Source: Thalassotalea sp. G2M2-11
GTDB taxonomy: Bacteria; Pseudomonadota; Gammaproteobacteria; Enterobacterales; Alteromonadaceae
Length of the DNA stretch: 64,000 bases
Direction of reading: 5' to 3'
Assembly: GCF_017168195.1 (NCBI RefSeq)
Contig: NZ_JADNYL010000003.1
Span: 248,001-312,000 of the forward strand
A program made the position numbers and the translations under genes. The notes below the pieces were generated by a model. The model saw nothing but the letters and a program-made list of their open reading frames with translations, did no database searches and was not told where the DNA came from. Below are positions 55,932 to 64,000 of the stretch, in pieces. Within the stretch, counting starts at the first letter, position 1. Each line of letters starts with the position of its first letter.

Positions 55932-57167
55932 ATGCGACGTGTTGTAGTGACCGGTTACGGTATGCTTTCCCCTTTGGGTAATAGTGCTGATATTACTTGG
56001 CAAAACTTATTAGCAGGCAAGAGTGGTATCGAGACCATAGAACATTTTGATGTAAGCCAATTTCCTACCAAATTTGCTGGTCTTGTTAAAGATTTTGATC
56101 CTGAAAGTTATGGCATTGCGAGAAAAGATGCCAAAAAAATGGACTTGTTTATTCAATATGGTTTAGCCGCTGGTATTCAGGCGTTTAATCATTCTGGTTT
56201 AGAAATTACTGAAGATAATGCTGAACGTATTGGTGTGGCAGTTGGTTCAGGTATTGGTGGCTTAACCTTAATCGAAGAAAACCACAGTAAGTATTTAAAA
56301 GGTGGTGTGAGAAAACTATCTCCGTTTTTTTGTCCATCAACCATTTTAAATATGGCAGCAGGGCATCTATCGATTAAACTTGGCTTGAAAGGCCCTAATA
56401 TTGCGATTGTGACGGCTTGTACTTCAGGTGTTCATAATATTGGTCATGCCGCGCGGATGATCGCACATGGTGATGCCGACGCAATGTTAGCTGGCGGTAC
56501 TGAGAAAGCATCGACCGAGTTAGGCATTGGTGGCTTTTGTGCTGCTAGAGCGTTATCAACTCGCAATGATGATCCTCAGGCGGCAAGTCGTCCTTGGGAT
56601 AAAGACCGCGATGGTTTTGTTTTAAGTGATGGCGCAGGCATTGTTGTGATTGAAGAATATGAACATGCCAAAGCGCGTGGCGCGACTATCTATGCTGAGC
56701 TTGTTGGCTTTGGCATGAGTGGTGATGCTTATCACATGACTTCGCCACCGGAAGATGGTGCAGGTGCGGCATTAGCAATGAAAAATGCTTTAAAAGATGC
56801 CAATGTTAATGTCAGTAAAATTGGTTATATTAATGCGCATGGAACGTCAACGCCAGCAGGTGATATTGCAGAAACCAATGCAGTGAAATCTGTTTTTGGT
56901 GATTATGCGAATAAAACCATGGTTGGTTCAACCAAATCAATGACAGGGCATTTATTAGGTGCTGCTGGCTCGGTAGAAGCAATCTTTACTATTCAGTCAT
57001 TATTTAATAACCAAGTGGCACCGACAATTAATTTAGATGCACCAAGTGAAGGCTGTGATCTTGATTACATTCGAGGAAGTGCACGTGATGTAGATCTTGA
57101 ATATGCGTTATGTAATTCATTTGGTTTTGGTGGCACAAACGGTTCATTAGTGTTTAAAAAAGTTTGA
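55932..57167 (+). CDS. fabF: 3-oxoacyl-ACP synthase II
   Basis: A 411-residue condensing enzyme of fatty-acid elongation. The nucleophile Cys is in TACTSGVHN, the catalytic His residues are in [11 protein letters not shown] and GHLLGAAGS. FabF-type N-terminus [15 protein letters not shown]. In E. coli FabF gives temperature control of cis-vaccenate content. GGAGG lies about 11 bp before the ATG. Confidence 0.97.
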   Translation: MRRVVVTGYGMLSPLGNSADITWQNLLAGKSGIETIEHFDVSQFPTKFAGLVKDFDPESYGIARKDAKKMDLFIQYGLAAGIQAFNHSGLEITEDNAERIGVAVGSGIGGLTLIEENHSKYLKGGVRKLSPFFCPSTILNMAAGHLSIKLGLKGPNIAIVTACTSGVHNIGHAARMIAHGDADAMLAGGTEKASTELGIGGFCAARALSTRNDDPQAASRPWDKDRDGFVLSDGAGIVVIEEYEHAKARGATIYAELVGFGMSGDAYHMTSPPEDGAGAALAMKNALKDANVNVSKIGYINAHGTSTPAGDIAETNAVKSVFGDYANKTMVGSTKSMTGHLLGAAGSVEAIFTIQSLFNNQVAPTINLDAPSEGCDLDYIRGSARDVDLEYALCNSFGFGGTNGSLVFKKV

Positions 57168-57211
57168 TGTTTCTGAGCAACCATTAAATTTTTGCTTACA
57201 AGTCAATTAAT

Positions 57212-57246
57212 AAGCCTGAATGTACTCGTTACATTCAGGCTTTTTT
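57212..57246 (+). terminator. Rho-independent terminator of fabF
   Basis: A perfect 13-bp stem AAGCCTGAATGTA / TACATTCAGGCTT (57212-57224 with 57230-57242), five-base loop, T run. Confidence 0.92.
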
Positions 57247-57317
57247 ATTAGTAGTAAATTTATCGCGTAGTCAATATAATCCTATTATTCGCTTTATTTT
57301 TGTGGATACCTTCCGCT

Positions 57318-58127
57318 ATGACAAATTGCTTGGTAAATGGACAAGCGACAGAACAAATTCCGATTAATGATCGCGGTTTAGCTTATGGCGATGGCATTTT
57401 TACTACGGCGAAAGTGATCGATGGTGAGATTGAATATTTTGCTGAGCATTTATCTCGTTTATCACAAGGCTGTCATTATTTAGGTATTTGTTATCATCAT
57501 CAGAGGTTATTGCCTGAAATTTCTCAAGCAATTTCAGGGGTTGATAATGCCGTGGTAAAAATTATGATCACTGCTGGTAGTGGTGGTCGTGGATACTCAC
57601 GTGTAGGTGCCGATAATGCTCAACGTATTATTAGTGTTCACCCATTACCTGCTCATTATCAACAGTGGTCAGAGCAAGGTGTCACCCTAGAGAACAGTGA
57701 ACTGCAATTAGGCATTAATCCATTATTAAAAGGTTTGAAGCATCTTAACCGCTTGGAGCAAGTGCTTATTAGAGCTGAGCTTGATCAACTGCCTTGTGAT
57801 GACCTCTTGGTATCAAATATCAACAATGAAGTGATAGAAACTAGTTGCGCTAATGTGTTTTGGTTTAAACAAGGAGAGTTACAAACACCTGAGCTAACCG
57901 ATTCAGGGGTTGCAGGTATTTATCGAAAAAAGTTGCTTGAACATGATGCACATATAAATGTAGTTAAAACGAGTTTCGCTCAGCTAAAAAATGTTGAAGC
58001 TATGTTTATTTGTAATAGTATTATGGGAATCGTGCCAGTGAAATGTTATCAAGGACGTTCGCTAAATGTCGATATGGTCGCACATTACCGAGAACAATTT
58101 TTATTAAGTCAATCCACAAGGAAGTAG
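57318..58127 (+). CDS. pabC: 4-amino-4-deoxychorismate lyase
   Basis: A 269-residue class IV pyridoxal enzyme, the same length as E. coli PabC, counted from the ATG at 57318; a TTG at 57300 would add six residues. It releases pyruvate to give 4-aminobenzoate for folate. NDRGLAYGDGIFTTAKV holds the phosphate contacts; the pyridoxal Lys is in LLKGLKHLNRLEQV. It is 4 bp upstream of mltG, a conserved pair. Confidence 0.93.
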   Translation: MTNCLVNGQATEQIPINDRGLAYGDGIFTTAKVIDGEIEYFAEHLSRLSQGCHYLGICYHHQRLLPEISQAISGVDNAVVKIMITAGSGGRGYSRVGADNAQRIISVHPLPAHYQQWSEQGVTLENSELQLGINPLLKGLKHLNRLEQVLIRAELDQLPCDDLLVSNINNEVIETSCANVFWFKQGELQTPELTDSGVAGIYRKKLLEHDAHINVVKTSFAQLKNVEAMFICNSIMGIVPVKCYQGRSLNVDMVAHYREQFLLSQSTRK

Positions 58128-58131
58128 ATAG

Positions 58132-59136
58132 TTGCGCACATTAAAAAAAATATTTTTTGTCTCTTTATTAGTCTCCCTACTGTTAGGTGTTACTTTCGTT
58201 ACAATCTCGCATTATCAATTGGCACAACCCAATACGTTAACATCCCCTAAGTTATTCACTCTGAATAAAGGTGCTTCATTTAATCAATTTGCCAAAAAAT
58301 TGAAAATATTAGGAGTAATTGAACATCGATTTTGGTTGAGAAGTTATGTGCGAATTTACCCTAATTTAGCGCAAATAAAAGCAGGGACTTATCAAATATC
58401 ACCAAAGCAGCCATTAAAAGATGTGCTACAAATGGTCGTTAATGGGACTGAGCATCAATTTAGTATCACTTTTATTGAAGGTTCAACGTTAAAGCAATGG
58501 CTCACCTTGTTACAAAATAATCAGCATATTCGTCACACTATAGAGAAAAGCCAAGATATCTATCAGACAGTTGCACAACGACTTGATCTTGAGCATAAGC
58601 ACCCCGAAGGGTTGTTTTACCCAGACACTTATGCATTTACTCATAACACCAGCGACATAGAAATATTACAACGTGCCTATCAAAAAATGCAGCAGGAGCT
58701 CAGTACAGCATGGCAAAATAGAGCGACTGGTTTGCCTTATAATACCCCTTATGAAGCATTGATCATGGCATCTATCATAGAAAAAGAAAGTGGCAGACAT
58801 GCTGAACATGAAATAATTGCCTCCGTGTTTATTAATCGCTTAGCAAAAGGCATGCGTCTGCAAACAGATCCAACGGTTATTTATGGCTTGGGTGAGCGAT
58901 ATAAAGGGGATATAACGCGTCAACACTTAAGAGAGAGAACGCTTTATAACACATACCGAATTGATGGTCTGCCACCCACACCTATTGCAATGCCGGGTTT
59001 ATCCGCATTACACGCTGCGTTACAACCCAGTGGCAGCGATTACTTATATTTTGTAAGTGATGGCGCGGGTAAACATATTTTTTCAACTAACTTAATTGAT
59101 CATAATAAAGCGGTTGCTAAGTATCAGTTAAATTAG
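58132..59136 (+). CDS. mltG: Endolytic murein transglycosylase MltG (YceG)
   Basis: A 334-residue inner-membrane protein with one N-terminal anchor (about 6-25), a LysM-like domain and the YceG catalytic domain. The catalytic Glu is in MASIIEKESG; EGLFYPDTYAF and QTDPTVIYGLG are family motifs. It cuts nascent glycan strands and may set their length. Start TTG (58132) with AAGGAAG seven bases upstream. Confidence 0.94.
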   Translation: MRTLKKIFFVSLLVSLLLGVTFVTISHYQLAQPNTLTSPKLFTLNKGASFNQFAKKLKILGVIEHRFWLRSYVRIYPNLAQIKAGTYQISPKQPLKDVLQMVVNGTEHQFSITFIEGSTLKQWLTLLQNNQHIRHTIEKSQDIYQTVAQRLDLEHKHPEGLFYPDTYAFTHNTSDIEILQRAYQKMQQELSTAWQNRATGLPYNTPYEALIMASIIEKESGRHAEHEIIASVFINRLAKGMRLQTDPTVIYGLGERYKGDITRQHLRERTLYNTYRIDGLPPTPIAMPGLSALHAALQPSGSDYLYFVSDGAGKHIFSTNLIDHNKAVAKYQLN

Positions 59137-59460
59137 GGCAAGGTGCTGCTGACACTATTTGAACACTAGGGTATTGATGATATTAGTGTGAACCAAAGTT
59201 GGATCTTTGTTGAGTTTAATCAGTCATTATGTTTGAAAGCCAACACGTTAAATAGAATACTTTGGCTTTGCATTAGATTTAACGCACAATAGGCAATAAT
59301 CTTAAGTATTGGCTATAAACAAGCGATGTCATTACATTGAGTTTGTTGATCTAATTTGCGAAAATGCCAGCTTTTAGAACAGGGTAAATGTTATTTACTT
59401 TATAACAGTGACTGAGATGCGTAAATCCTTTGGGTTAGCGAGTTAACATAGAGAGAGAAT
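59137..59460. other. Intergenic region between mltG and tmk
   Basis: About 320 bp with no recognised gene. A weak inverted repeat ACACTA / TAGTGT occurs near 59164-59192 without a T run. In many relatives tmk follows mltG closely, so this gap is longer than usual. Confidence 0.5.
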
Positions 59461-60096
59461 ATGAATAAAGGATTTATGGTTGTTTTTGATGGCAGCAATG
59501 GTGCTGGTAAAACAACAGTGATCAATGAAGTTGCGCGCTACTTAACGGAAAAAGGTTTCTCCGTGGTTTTAACCAGAGAACCAGGCGGCACACCTATTGG
59601 TGAAAAAATCCGAGAAGTTATTTTAGACCCATCTACACCAGAGATGTGTGATCTTACTGAGTTAATGCTCTTTGGTGCTGGTCGAGCACAACATTTAGCT
59701 GAAAAAATAAAGCCCGCTATCGCAGAGGGAAAAATAGTGCTCTCGGATCGGTTTGATGCAGCAACATTTAGTTTTCAACATTATGCTCGCGGCATTGATT
59801 TAGCGACTATCAGCCAAATTAACGAGTTAGCTTTGCATGGTTTTAAACCTGAGATGAATATTATTTTAGATTTAGATCCGCTTGAAGGGCTTAAACGCGT
59901 GAAAAGTCGGGGAGAAGGGCTGGATAGGTTAGAAGATGAAAAAATGGATTTTCTAGTCAAAGCTCGTAATGGTTATTTACTCCAAGCGCAGCAGCAGCCA
60001 GATAACTTTTCAGTGATAGATGCGGCTCAGTCTAAAACTCAAGTGTTAGAACAAGTACTAAAAATTATCGATAACTTATTGGCTCAATATGCTTGA
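59461..60096 (+). CDS. tmk: Thymidylate kinase
   Basis: A 211-residue kinase that converts dTMP to dTDP. The P-loop reads FDGSNGAGKTT, TREPGGTPIGE is the conserved second motif, and the lid has RGEGLDRLEDEKMDF. The usual DRY motif after the P-loop is DRF here (LSDRFDAATFSFQ) and the acidic residue in the P-loop is Asn, so it is a divergent member. It is upstream of holB, as in most gammaproteobacteria. Confidence 0.9.
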   Translation: MNKGFMVVFDGSNGAGKTTVINEVARYLTEKGFSVVLTREPGGTPIGEKIREVILDPSTPEMCDLTELMLFGAGRAQHLAEKIKPAIAEGKIVLSDRFDAATFSFQHYARGIDLATISQINELALHGFKPEMNIILDLDPLEGLKRVKSRGEGLDRLEDEKMDFLVKARNGYLLQAQQQPDNFSVIDAAQSKTQVLEQVLKIIDNLLAQYA

Positions 60097-60147
60097 TGGT
60101 AGAATGAAAAAAGATAACAGCATTTCTTCGTGGAAGGTGAGTTGTTA

Positions 60148-61113
60148 ATGAAGTCTTGGTTAGTCTCTGAAAAAGAGCACTTAATTCAACAAATCAATCA
60201 GAGCACCTTACCTCATGCTTTGTTAATTTCCGGGGTTGCTGGCGCTGGAAAATATGAGCTGGCTCATTGGCTAGCACAAACATTAGCCTGTGAGCTATCA
60301 CAAAACACATCACCATCGAATGTTATAGATGATACATTTACTAGCCCTTGTGGACAGTGTAAAGCTTGTCATTTGTTTATCCAGCAAACACACCCTGATC
60401 ATCTTGAAATAGCAGCAGAGAAAAATAGCATAGGGGTTGAACAGATAAGAGCGTCCAGCCGTTTTTTTGAAAAAACAGCTCAATTAGGCCGTAATCAAAC
60501 TGTGATGATCCTCGCGGCTGAACAAATGACTGAATCTGCCGCAAATGCATTATTAAAAACACTAGAAGAGCCTACACCAAAGAGTTATGTCATTTTATTG
60601 GTCAATGATGTTCAGCATATGTTACCCACTATCATTAGTCGTTGTCGGCAAATTCAATTACGTCCACCGGTTGGTAAACATCTCGTTAATGAGCTTAATC
60701 AGCACAGTGATGATGCGTTTATTAATTTATCTCATCTTGCGGAACTAACTGATAATGAAGTAAACCAAGCGTTTAAAGCAATTTCTAAGCAATTTGTGTC
60801 ATTTTTGTATCACGGTAAACAACGCATGACATTGTTGGCTACTCTCGAACAACAGCCCCATAACCTGCGATGGCTTGAGAAGATGACAGTCGACTTATTC
60901 AGAAATGCAGCGAAATGGGGAAGCTTCACCGAAGCTAGCGATATAGCACCACAGGCTATGGCTGAGTATTTTGGACAAAAGCGAGATGAATTATATCAAG
61001 TATATCAATTAATTAATAGCTATAATAAAAAGGTGGTGACTTATAGTCAGTTTAATCATGAGTTAGGTTTAGAAAAACTATTAGTTGATATTCAATTAGT
61101 TATGAGTAATTAA
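60148..61113 (+). CDS. holB: DNA polymerase III delta' subunit
   Basis: A 321-residue clamp-loader subunit from the ATG at 60148, which GGAAGGTGAG precedes at a spacing of six; an upstream GTG at 60130 would overlap that binding site. It has a AAA+ fold with GVAGAGKYE at the P-loop position, a zinc module CGQCKACHLF with HPDH, and sensor-1 LKTLEEPTPKSY. Delta' acts as the stator of the clamp loader. Confidence 0.93.
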   Translation: MKSWLVSEKEHLIQQINQSTLPHALLISGVAGAGKYELAHWLAQTLACELSQNTSPSNVIDDTFTSPCGQCKACHLFIQQTHPDHLEIAAEKNSIGVEQIRASSRFFEKTAQLGRNQTVMILAAEQMTESAANALLKTLEEPTPKSYVILLVNDVQHMLPTIISRCRQIQLRPPVGKHLVNELNQHSDDAFINLSHLAELTDNEVNQAFKAISKQFVSFLYHGKQRMTLLATLEQQPHNLRWLEKMTVDLFRNAAKWGSFTEASDIAPQAMAEYFGQKRDELYQVYQLINSYNKKVVTYSQFNHELGLEKLLVDIQLVMSN

Positions 61114-61122
61114 GGGAATGAA

Positions 61123-61449
61123 ATGGAAGAGCTCTATTTAGAATTTGTTACCGATAAAGATTTGTACCAAGCCTATATGCCATTTGTCAAAAATGGTGGG
61201 CTATTTGTTCGAACCACTGAAAGTTTTGAACTAGGTGCGGATATTAAATTACAAGTGCTATTGCCTGACTCGCTAGAAGCGTCAGAAATTATCGGTAAAG
61301 TCTGTTGGTTAACCCCCATCGGAGTTCAGCATGGTACGCCTGCGGGTATTGGCATTTCTTTTGTTGAAGATCCTGAAAATATGCGTAACCAAATTGAAAA
61401 GGCCATAGGTCGCTTACTTAACTCATCTGAGCCAACATTAACGATGTAA
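61123..61449 (+). CDS. pilZ: Type IV pilus assembly protein PilZ
   Basis: A 108-residue single PilZ domain with the PilZ-proper signature AYMPFVKNGGLFV and the PAGIGISF strand. It lacks the RXXXR and (D/N)XSXXG c-di-GMP-binding motifs, like Pseudomonas PilZ, which instead binds PilB and FimX. Its place after holB is also that of Pseudomonas pilZ. No other pilus gene is in the window. Confidence 0.9.
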   Translation: MEELYLEFVTDKDLYQAYMPFVKNGGLFVRTTESFELGADIKLQVLLPDSLEASEIIGKVCWLTPIGVQHGTPAGIGISFVEDPENMRNQIEKAIGRLLNSSEPTLTM

Positions 61450-61493
61450 AATTTGCTGGCACCATAGTCCACAGTTAATTTAGGAGTAAATTT

Positions 61494-62264
61494 TTGTTTA
61501 TAGATTCTCATTGTCATTTAGATCGCCTTGATCTGTCTTTATTTGACAATAACTTAGATACGGTTGTTGAGGCGGCCAGCTTAGCGAAGGTTGAGCAAAT
61601 GTTATGCGTCAGCGTTACCTTAGATGATTTTCCCACAATGGCAGACAAAACGGCCAAATACGACAATGTTCTACTAACTTGTGGCACACATCCACTAAAC
61701 CAAGAAGATAAAACCGACCTAAATAGGTTGATCGAACTTGCTCGTCATCCAAGGGTGATTGCTATTGGTGAAACAGGTTTAGATTATTTTTATGCACCAG
61801 AAACTAAAGCATTACAGTTAGACTCATTTGAAAAGCATATTAAAGCTGCAATAGAGCTTAATAAACCGCTGATTATTCATACCCGGGATGCACAACAGGA
61901 TACCTTAGATATTTTGCGTCAACAGCATGCGGAAAAAGTCGGTGGTATCTTACATTGCTTTACTGAAACTTGGGATATGGCGAAGCAAGCAATAGCTATG
62001 GGTTTTTATATTTCTTTTTCAGGCATAGTGACATTTAAAAATGCCAGTGCATTGCGTGAAGTGGCAAAGCAAGTCCCTGATGATAAAATATTAATTGAAA
62101 CGGATGCCCCATATTTAGCACCAGTTCCTTATCGCGGCAAACAGAACCAACCTGCCTATGTTGTAGAGGTAGCAAAACATTTGGCGAGTATCAGAGGTCA
62201 GTCAGTCGAACATATTGCCCAAATATCAAGTAATAATTACAAACGCTTATTTAATCTGTGTTAA
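61494..62264 (+). CDS. ycfH: TatD family metal-dependent hydrolase (YcfH)
   Basis: A 256-residue TIM-barrel metallohydrolase. Metal ligands: DSHCHLD at the N-terminus, Glu in GETGLDYFY, His in IIHTRDA, His in LHCFTET and Asp in ETDAPYLAP. TatD proteins are DNases; YcfH has no confirmed substrate. Start TTG (61494) with AGGAG about eight bases before it. It is the last gene of the pabC to pilZ run. Confidence 0.92.
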   Translation: MFIDSHCHLDRLDLSLFDNNLDTVVEAASLAKVEQMLCVSVTLDDFPTMADKTAKYDNVLLTCGTHPLNQEDKTDLNRLIELARHPRVIAIGETGLDYFYAPETKALQLDSFEKHIKAAIELNKPLIIHTRDAQQDTLDILRQQHAEKVGGILHCFTETWDMAKQAIAMGFYISFSGIVTFKNASALREVAKQVPDDKILIETDAPYLAPVPYRGKQNQPAYVVEVAKHLASIRGQSVEHIAQISSNNYKRLFNLC

Positions 62265-62280
62265 CTATTAGGTACCCCAG

Positions 62281-62460
62281 ATAAAAACAGCCCGAAACTT
62301 TTGGTAAGTTTCGGGCCTAGGGGATGGCTCAAAAAGGAGATGAGCCGTGCGCTAATTAACAGGTTATGTGACAAGCACCAAGCCAAAAAGTTGCGAGCAT
62401 CATTGGTTGATATTTAATCCGTAGAATTAATTGTAGTGCAATCTTGGTTAAATGCGAATA
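62281..62460 (-). ncRNA. Candidate small RNA on the minus strand (3' part defined by a terminator)
   Basis: Read on the minus strand, the hairpin GGCTCA / TGAGCC (about 62346-62326) is followed by a 10-11-bp stem GCCCGAAACTT / AAGTTTCGGGC (62317-62291) and TGTTTTTAT. This is a complete intrinsic terminator, but no minus-strand protein gene lies upstream within 600 bp. A short untranslated transcript would explain it. The 5' end is not defined and no known RNA family was recognised. On the plus strand the same hairpins lack a T run. Confidence 0.45.
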
Positions 62461-62740
62461 AAAAAACAATAAATTTTAACTGATTGATAAATAGTGTTTT
62501 ATTTTAATTTTCTGCTTTTTTATCTACATGTGTTACACCAATTATGAACGGCTAAGTAACAACTTATTCACAGATTTTTCAACTAGGGAATAGCTTACAG
62601 TTTAGGTTGAGTGAATCGATGTTCATTGAGTGAAAAAGCATTAGCGAATGAAGGTTTATTTTGCAACGTATTGGCTATTTCGCTCTCTCATTTGTCTGTA
62701 TTCGCTTATCTAGATGAGTAGGACAGTCTTTTTAACTTGA

Positions 62741-62752
62741 TTTGTCTACAAT
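62741..62752. promoter_or_regulatory. Third, imperfect copy of the GntR operator
   Basis: TTTGTCTACAAT differs at two positions from the palindrome ATTGTCGACAAT found twice downstream. Confidence 0.5.
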
Positions 62753-62803
62753 TTGTTTTATTTTCTAGTGGTAAATAGAATTTCTTCTACAACTTTAGTG
62801 TTA

Positions 62804-62815
62804 ATTGTCGACAAT
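62804..62815. promoter_or_regulatory. GntR-type operator, distal copy
   Basis: A perfect 12-bp palindrome ATTGTCGACAAT, 15 bp upstream of the predicted -35. Confidence 0.75.
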
Positions 62816-62829
62816 CTTGTCTGTTTGGC

Positions 62830-62857
62830 TTGACTATCAGCGCAAATAGTCTACCAT
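62830..62857 (+). promoter_or_regulatory. Promoter of the GntR regulator and prpB
   Basis: TTGACT (62830-62835), 16 bp, TACCAT (62852-62857). It lies between the two perfect operators; the downstream operator covers the region just after the expected transcription start. Confidence 0.5.
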
Positions 62858-62874
62858 TCGGATATCTTAAATAA

Positions 62875-62886
62875 ATTGTCGACAAT
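62875..62886. promoter_or_regulatory. GntR-type operator, proximal copy
   Basis: A second perfect ATTGTCGACAAT, 71 bp from the first and 4 bp before the regulator's ATG. Binding here should block transcription. Confidence 0.75.
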
Positions 62887-62890
62887 ATTA

Positions 62891-63595
62891 ATGGCGCTTG
62901 TTAATCCAACTCAACCCCAAGCGGTTACAACTGCAGATAAAGTCTTTGAGCAAATCCAGCATGCGATTGTTGAAGGTCATATTCCTGCAGGCAGTAAAAT
63001 TAGTGAACCAGGCCTAGCCAAGCAATTTGAAATAAGTCGTTCAACATTACGAGAAGCTCTTAATCGATTGGAAAAATGCCACTTGGTTGAGCGTAAGGCG
63101 AATGTTGGCTCACGTGTCGTAGATTGTAGCATTGAAGGATTGCTTGAAATTTATGTGGTACGCGAAGCATTGGAAGGAATGGCATGTCGGCAAGCCGCAG
63201 AAAATATGTCGGAGCAAGAAATTGCTGAGCTTAAGTCAGTACTTGCGCAACATGCAAAATCGCAAGATCTTAAAGATGGTGTTTCATACTACCAAGAAGA
63301 AGGTGATCTTGATTTTCACTATAAGGTGATTGTCGGTAGCCATAATCAGCAATTAATCAACATTTTGTGTGGCCAATTGTATCACTTAGTACGTATGTAT
63401 CGTATCCAGTTTGGTATGAATAGCCCTCGAGCAACGCGGGCATTTGATGAACATTTACATATTGTCGAAGCGATTGCCGATAGAGATGGCGAATTAGCAG
63501 AAATTCTTATGAGACGCCATATCGCGGCCTCTCGTAAAAATATTGAAAAGAAAATAGCGTTACAAAGCGCTCATTCATCAACAGAGGACAACTAA
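62891..63595 (+). CDS. GntR family (FadR/FCD subfamily) regulator of the propionate genes
   Basis: A 234-residue regulator from the ATG at 62891; a TTG at 62876 lies within the operator and was rejected. It has an N-terminal winged helix (about 15-75; [20 protein letters not shown]) and a C-terminal all-helical FCD ligand domain (about 85-215) with His ligands in LDFHYKVI and HLHIVEAI. It is one base upstream of prpB, so it is probably the local repressor of the 2-methylcitrate cycle. A GntR regulator named PrpQ is known in this role in related bacteria; the name is not certain here. Confidence 0.88.
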   Translation: MALVNPTQPQAVTTADKVFEQIQHAIVEGHIPAGSKISEPGLAKQFEISRSTLREALNRLEKCHLVERKANVGSRVVDCSIEGLLEIYVVREALEGMACRQAAENMSEQEIAELKSVLAQHAKSQDLKDGVSYYQEEGDLDFHYKVIVGSHNQQLINILCGQLYHLVRMYRIQFGMNSPRATRAFDEHLHIVEAIADRDGELAEILMRRHIAASRKNIEKKIALQSAHSSTEDN

Positions 63596-63596
63596 C

Positions 63597-64000
63597 ATGT
63601 CTGTGAAATTATCACCTGGTGCAAAATTTCGACAAGCACTGAAAAACAATAAACCGCTACAAGTCGTTGGTACCATCAATGCCTATTGTGCCATGATGGC
63701 TGAGCAATTAGGTCACCAAGCTATTTATTTATCCGGTGGCGGTGTAGCAAATGCCTCTTACGGTTTACCTGATCTGGGGATGACGTCATTAAATGATGTT
63801 ATTGCAGACGTACAACGTATTACGTCTGCATCAAGCCTGCCTCTTTTAGTGGATATTGATACTGGTTGGGGTGGTGCGTTTAATATTGCGAAAACCATCC
63901 GTGATATGGAAAAAGCTGGCGCAGCTGCCGTGCATTTAGAAGATCAGGTTGCTCAAAAGCGTTGTGGACATCGACCAAATAAAGAAATCGTTTCAACAGA
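63597..64000 (+). CDS. prpB: 2-methylisocitrate lyase, N-terminal part (runs off the window edge)
   Basis: The first 134 codons of a PEP mutase/isocitrate lyase-fold enzyme. It splits 2-methylisocitrate to pyruvate and succinate in the propionate (2-methylcitrate) pathway. [35 protein letters not shown] and KRCGHRP are active-site segments of PrpB. TAACATG joins the regulator's stop and this start, so the two are one operon. Confidence 0.95.
   Translation, partial: MSVKLSPGAKFRQALKNNKPLQVVGTINAYCAMMAEQLGHQAIYLSGGGVANASYGLPDLGMTSLNDVIADVQRITSASSLPLLVDIDTGWGGAFNIAKTIRDMEKAGAAAVHLEDQVAQKRCGHRPNKEIVST

Overview
The window comes from an AT-rich marine gammaproteobacterium. Gene content and order (ubiG, gyrA, serC, aroA, cmk, rpsA, ihfB, lapAB, pyrF; yceF, yceD, rpmF, plsX, fab genes, pabC, mltG, tmk, holB, pilZ, tatD; ubiT divergent from ubiUV; yciB-yciI) and protein similarity to Colwellia/Thalassotalea/Shewanella-type bacteria suggest Alteromonadales, most likely Colwelliaceae. 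This taxonomic call is inferred from remembered family sequences, not from a search. No rRNA, tRNA, CRISPR array, insertion sequence or prophage was seen.

Layout. 1-7.5 kb: the start of add (minus), aroG, a membrane EAL protein, a low-molecular-weight phosphatase, and ilvIH preceded by a previously uncalled Val/Leu/Ile-rich leader peptide with an attenuator. 7.7-16.7 kb: an HD-GYP response regulator, the ubiT/ubiUV genes for oxygen-independent ubiquinone synthesis, ychJ, a SulA homologue behind a perfect LexA box, an LprI-like secreted protein, yciI-yciB, an M24 peptidase and a coiled-coil/Sel1 protein. 17.0-34.0 kb: a long chemosensory and phosphorelay block. 34.0-39.6 kb: the class Ia ribonucleotide reductase genes (nrdA, nrdB, yfaE), a HAD phosphatase and ubiG. 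39.9-51.7 kb: gyrA, a 99-bp tandem repeat array, then serC-aroA-cmk-rpsA-ihfB-lapA-lapB-pyrF and yceF. 51.8-62.3 kb: yceD-rpmF-plsX, fabD-fabG-acpP-fabF (no fabH between plsX and fabD), pabC-mltG-tmk-holB-pilZ-tatD. 62.3-64 kb: a regulatory region with palindromic operators, a GntR regulator and the start of prpB.

The most interesting region is 17-34 kb. The order cheY-cheA-cheW-cheW-receptor-cheR-cheD-cheB resembles the Aer2/Che2 (F7) type of chemosensory system. The receptor is unusual: it has no membrane segment and begins with a single-domain-haemoglobin-like globin. Three PAS domains follow, each with the His/Trp pair of the Aer2 haem PAS, and it ends in a CheR-docking EWEEF tail. The genes are flanked by two STAS proteins and followed directly by a receiver-PP2C-HATPase protein of the HsbR/CrsR partner-switch type. 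A GAF-like response regulator, a hybrid kinase and a receiver-GGDEF-HPt protein come next. The reading is an inferred gas or redox sensing pathway whose output may be partner switching and c-di-GMP rather than only the flagellar motor.
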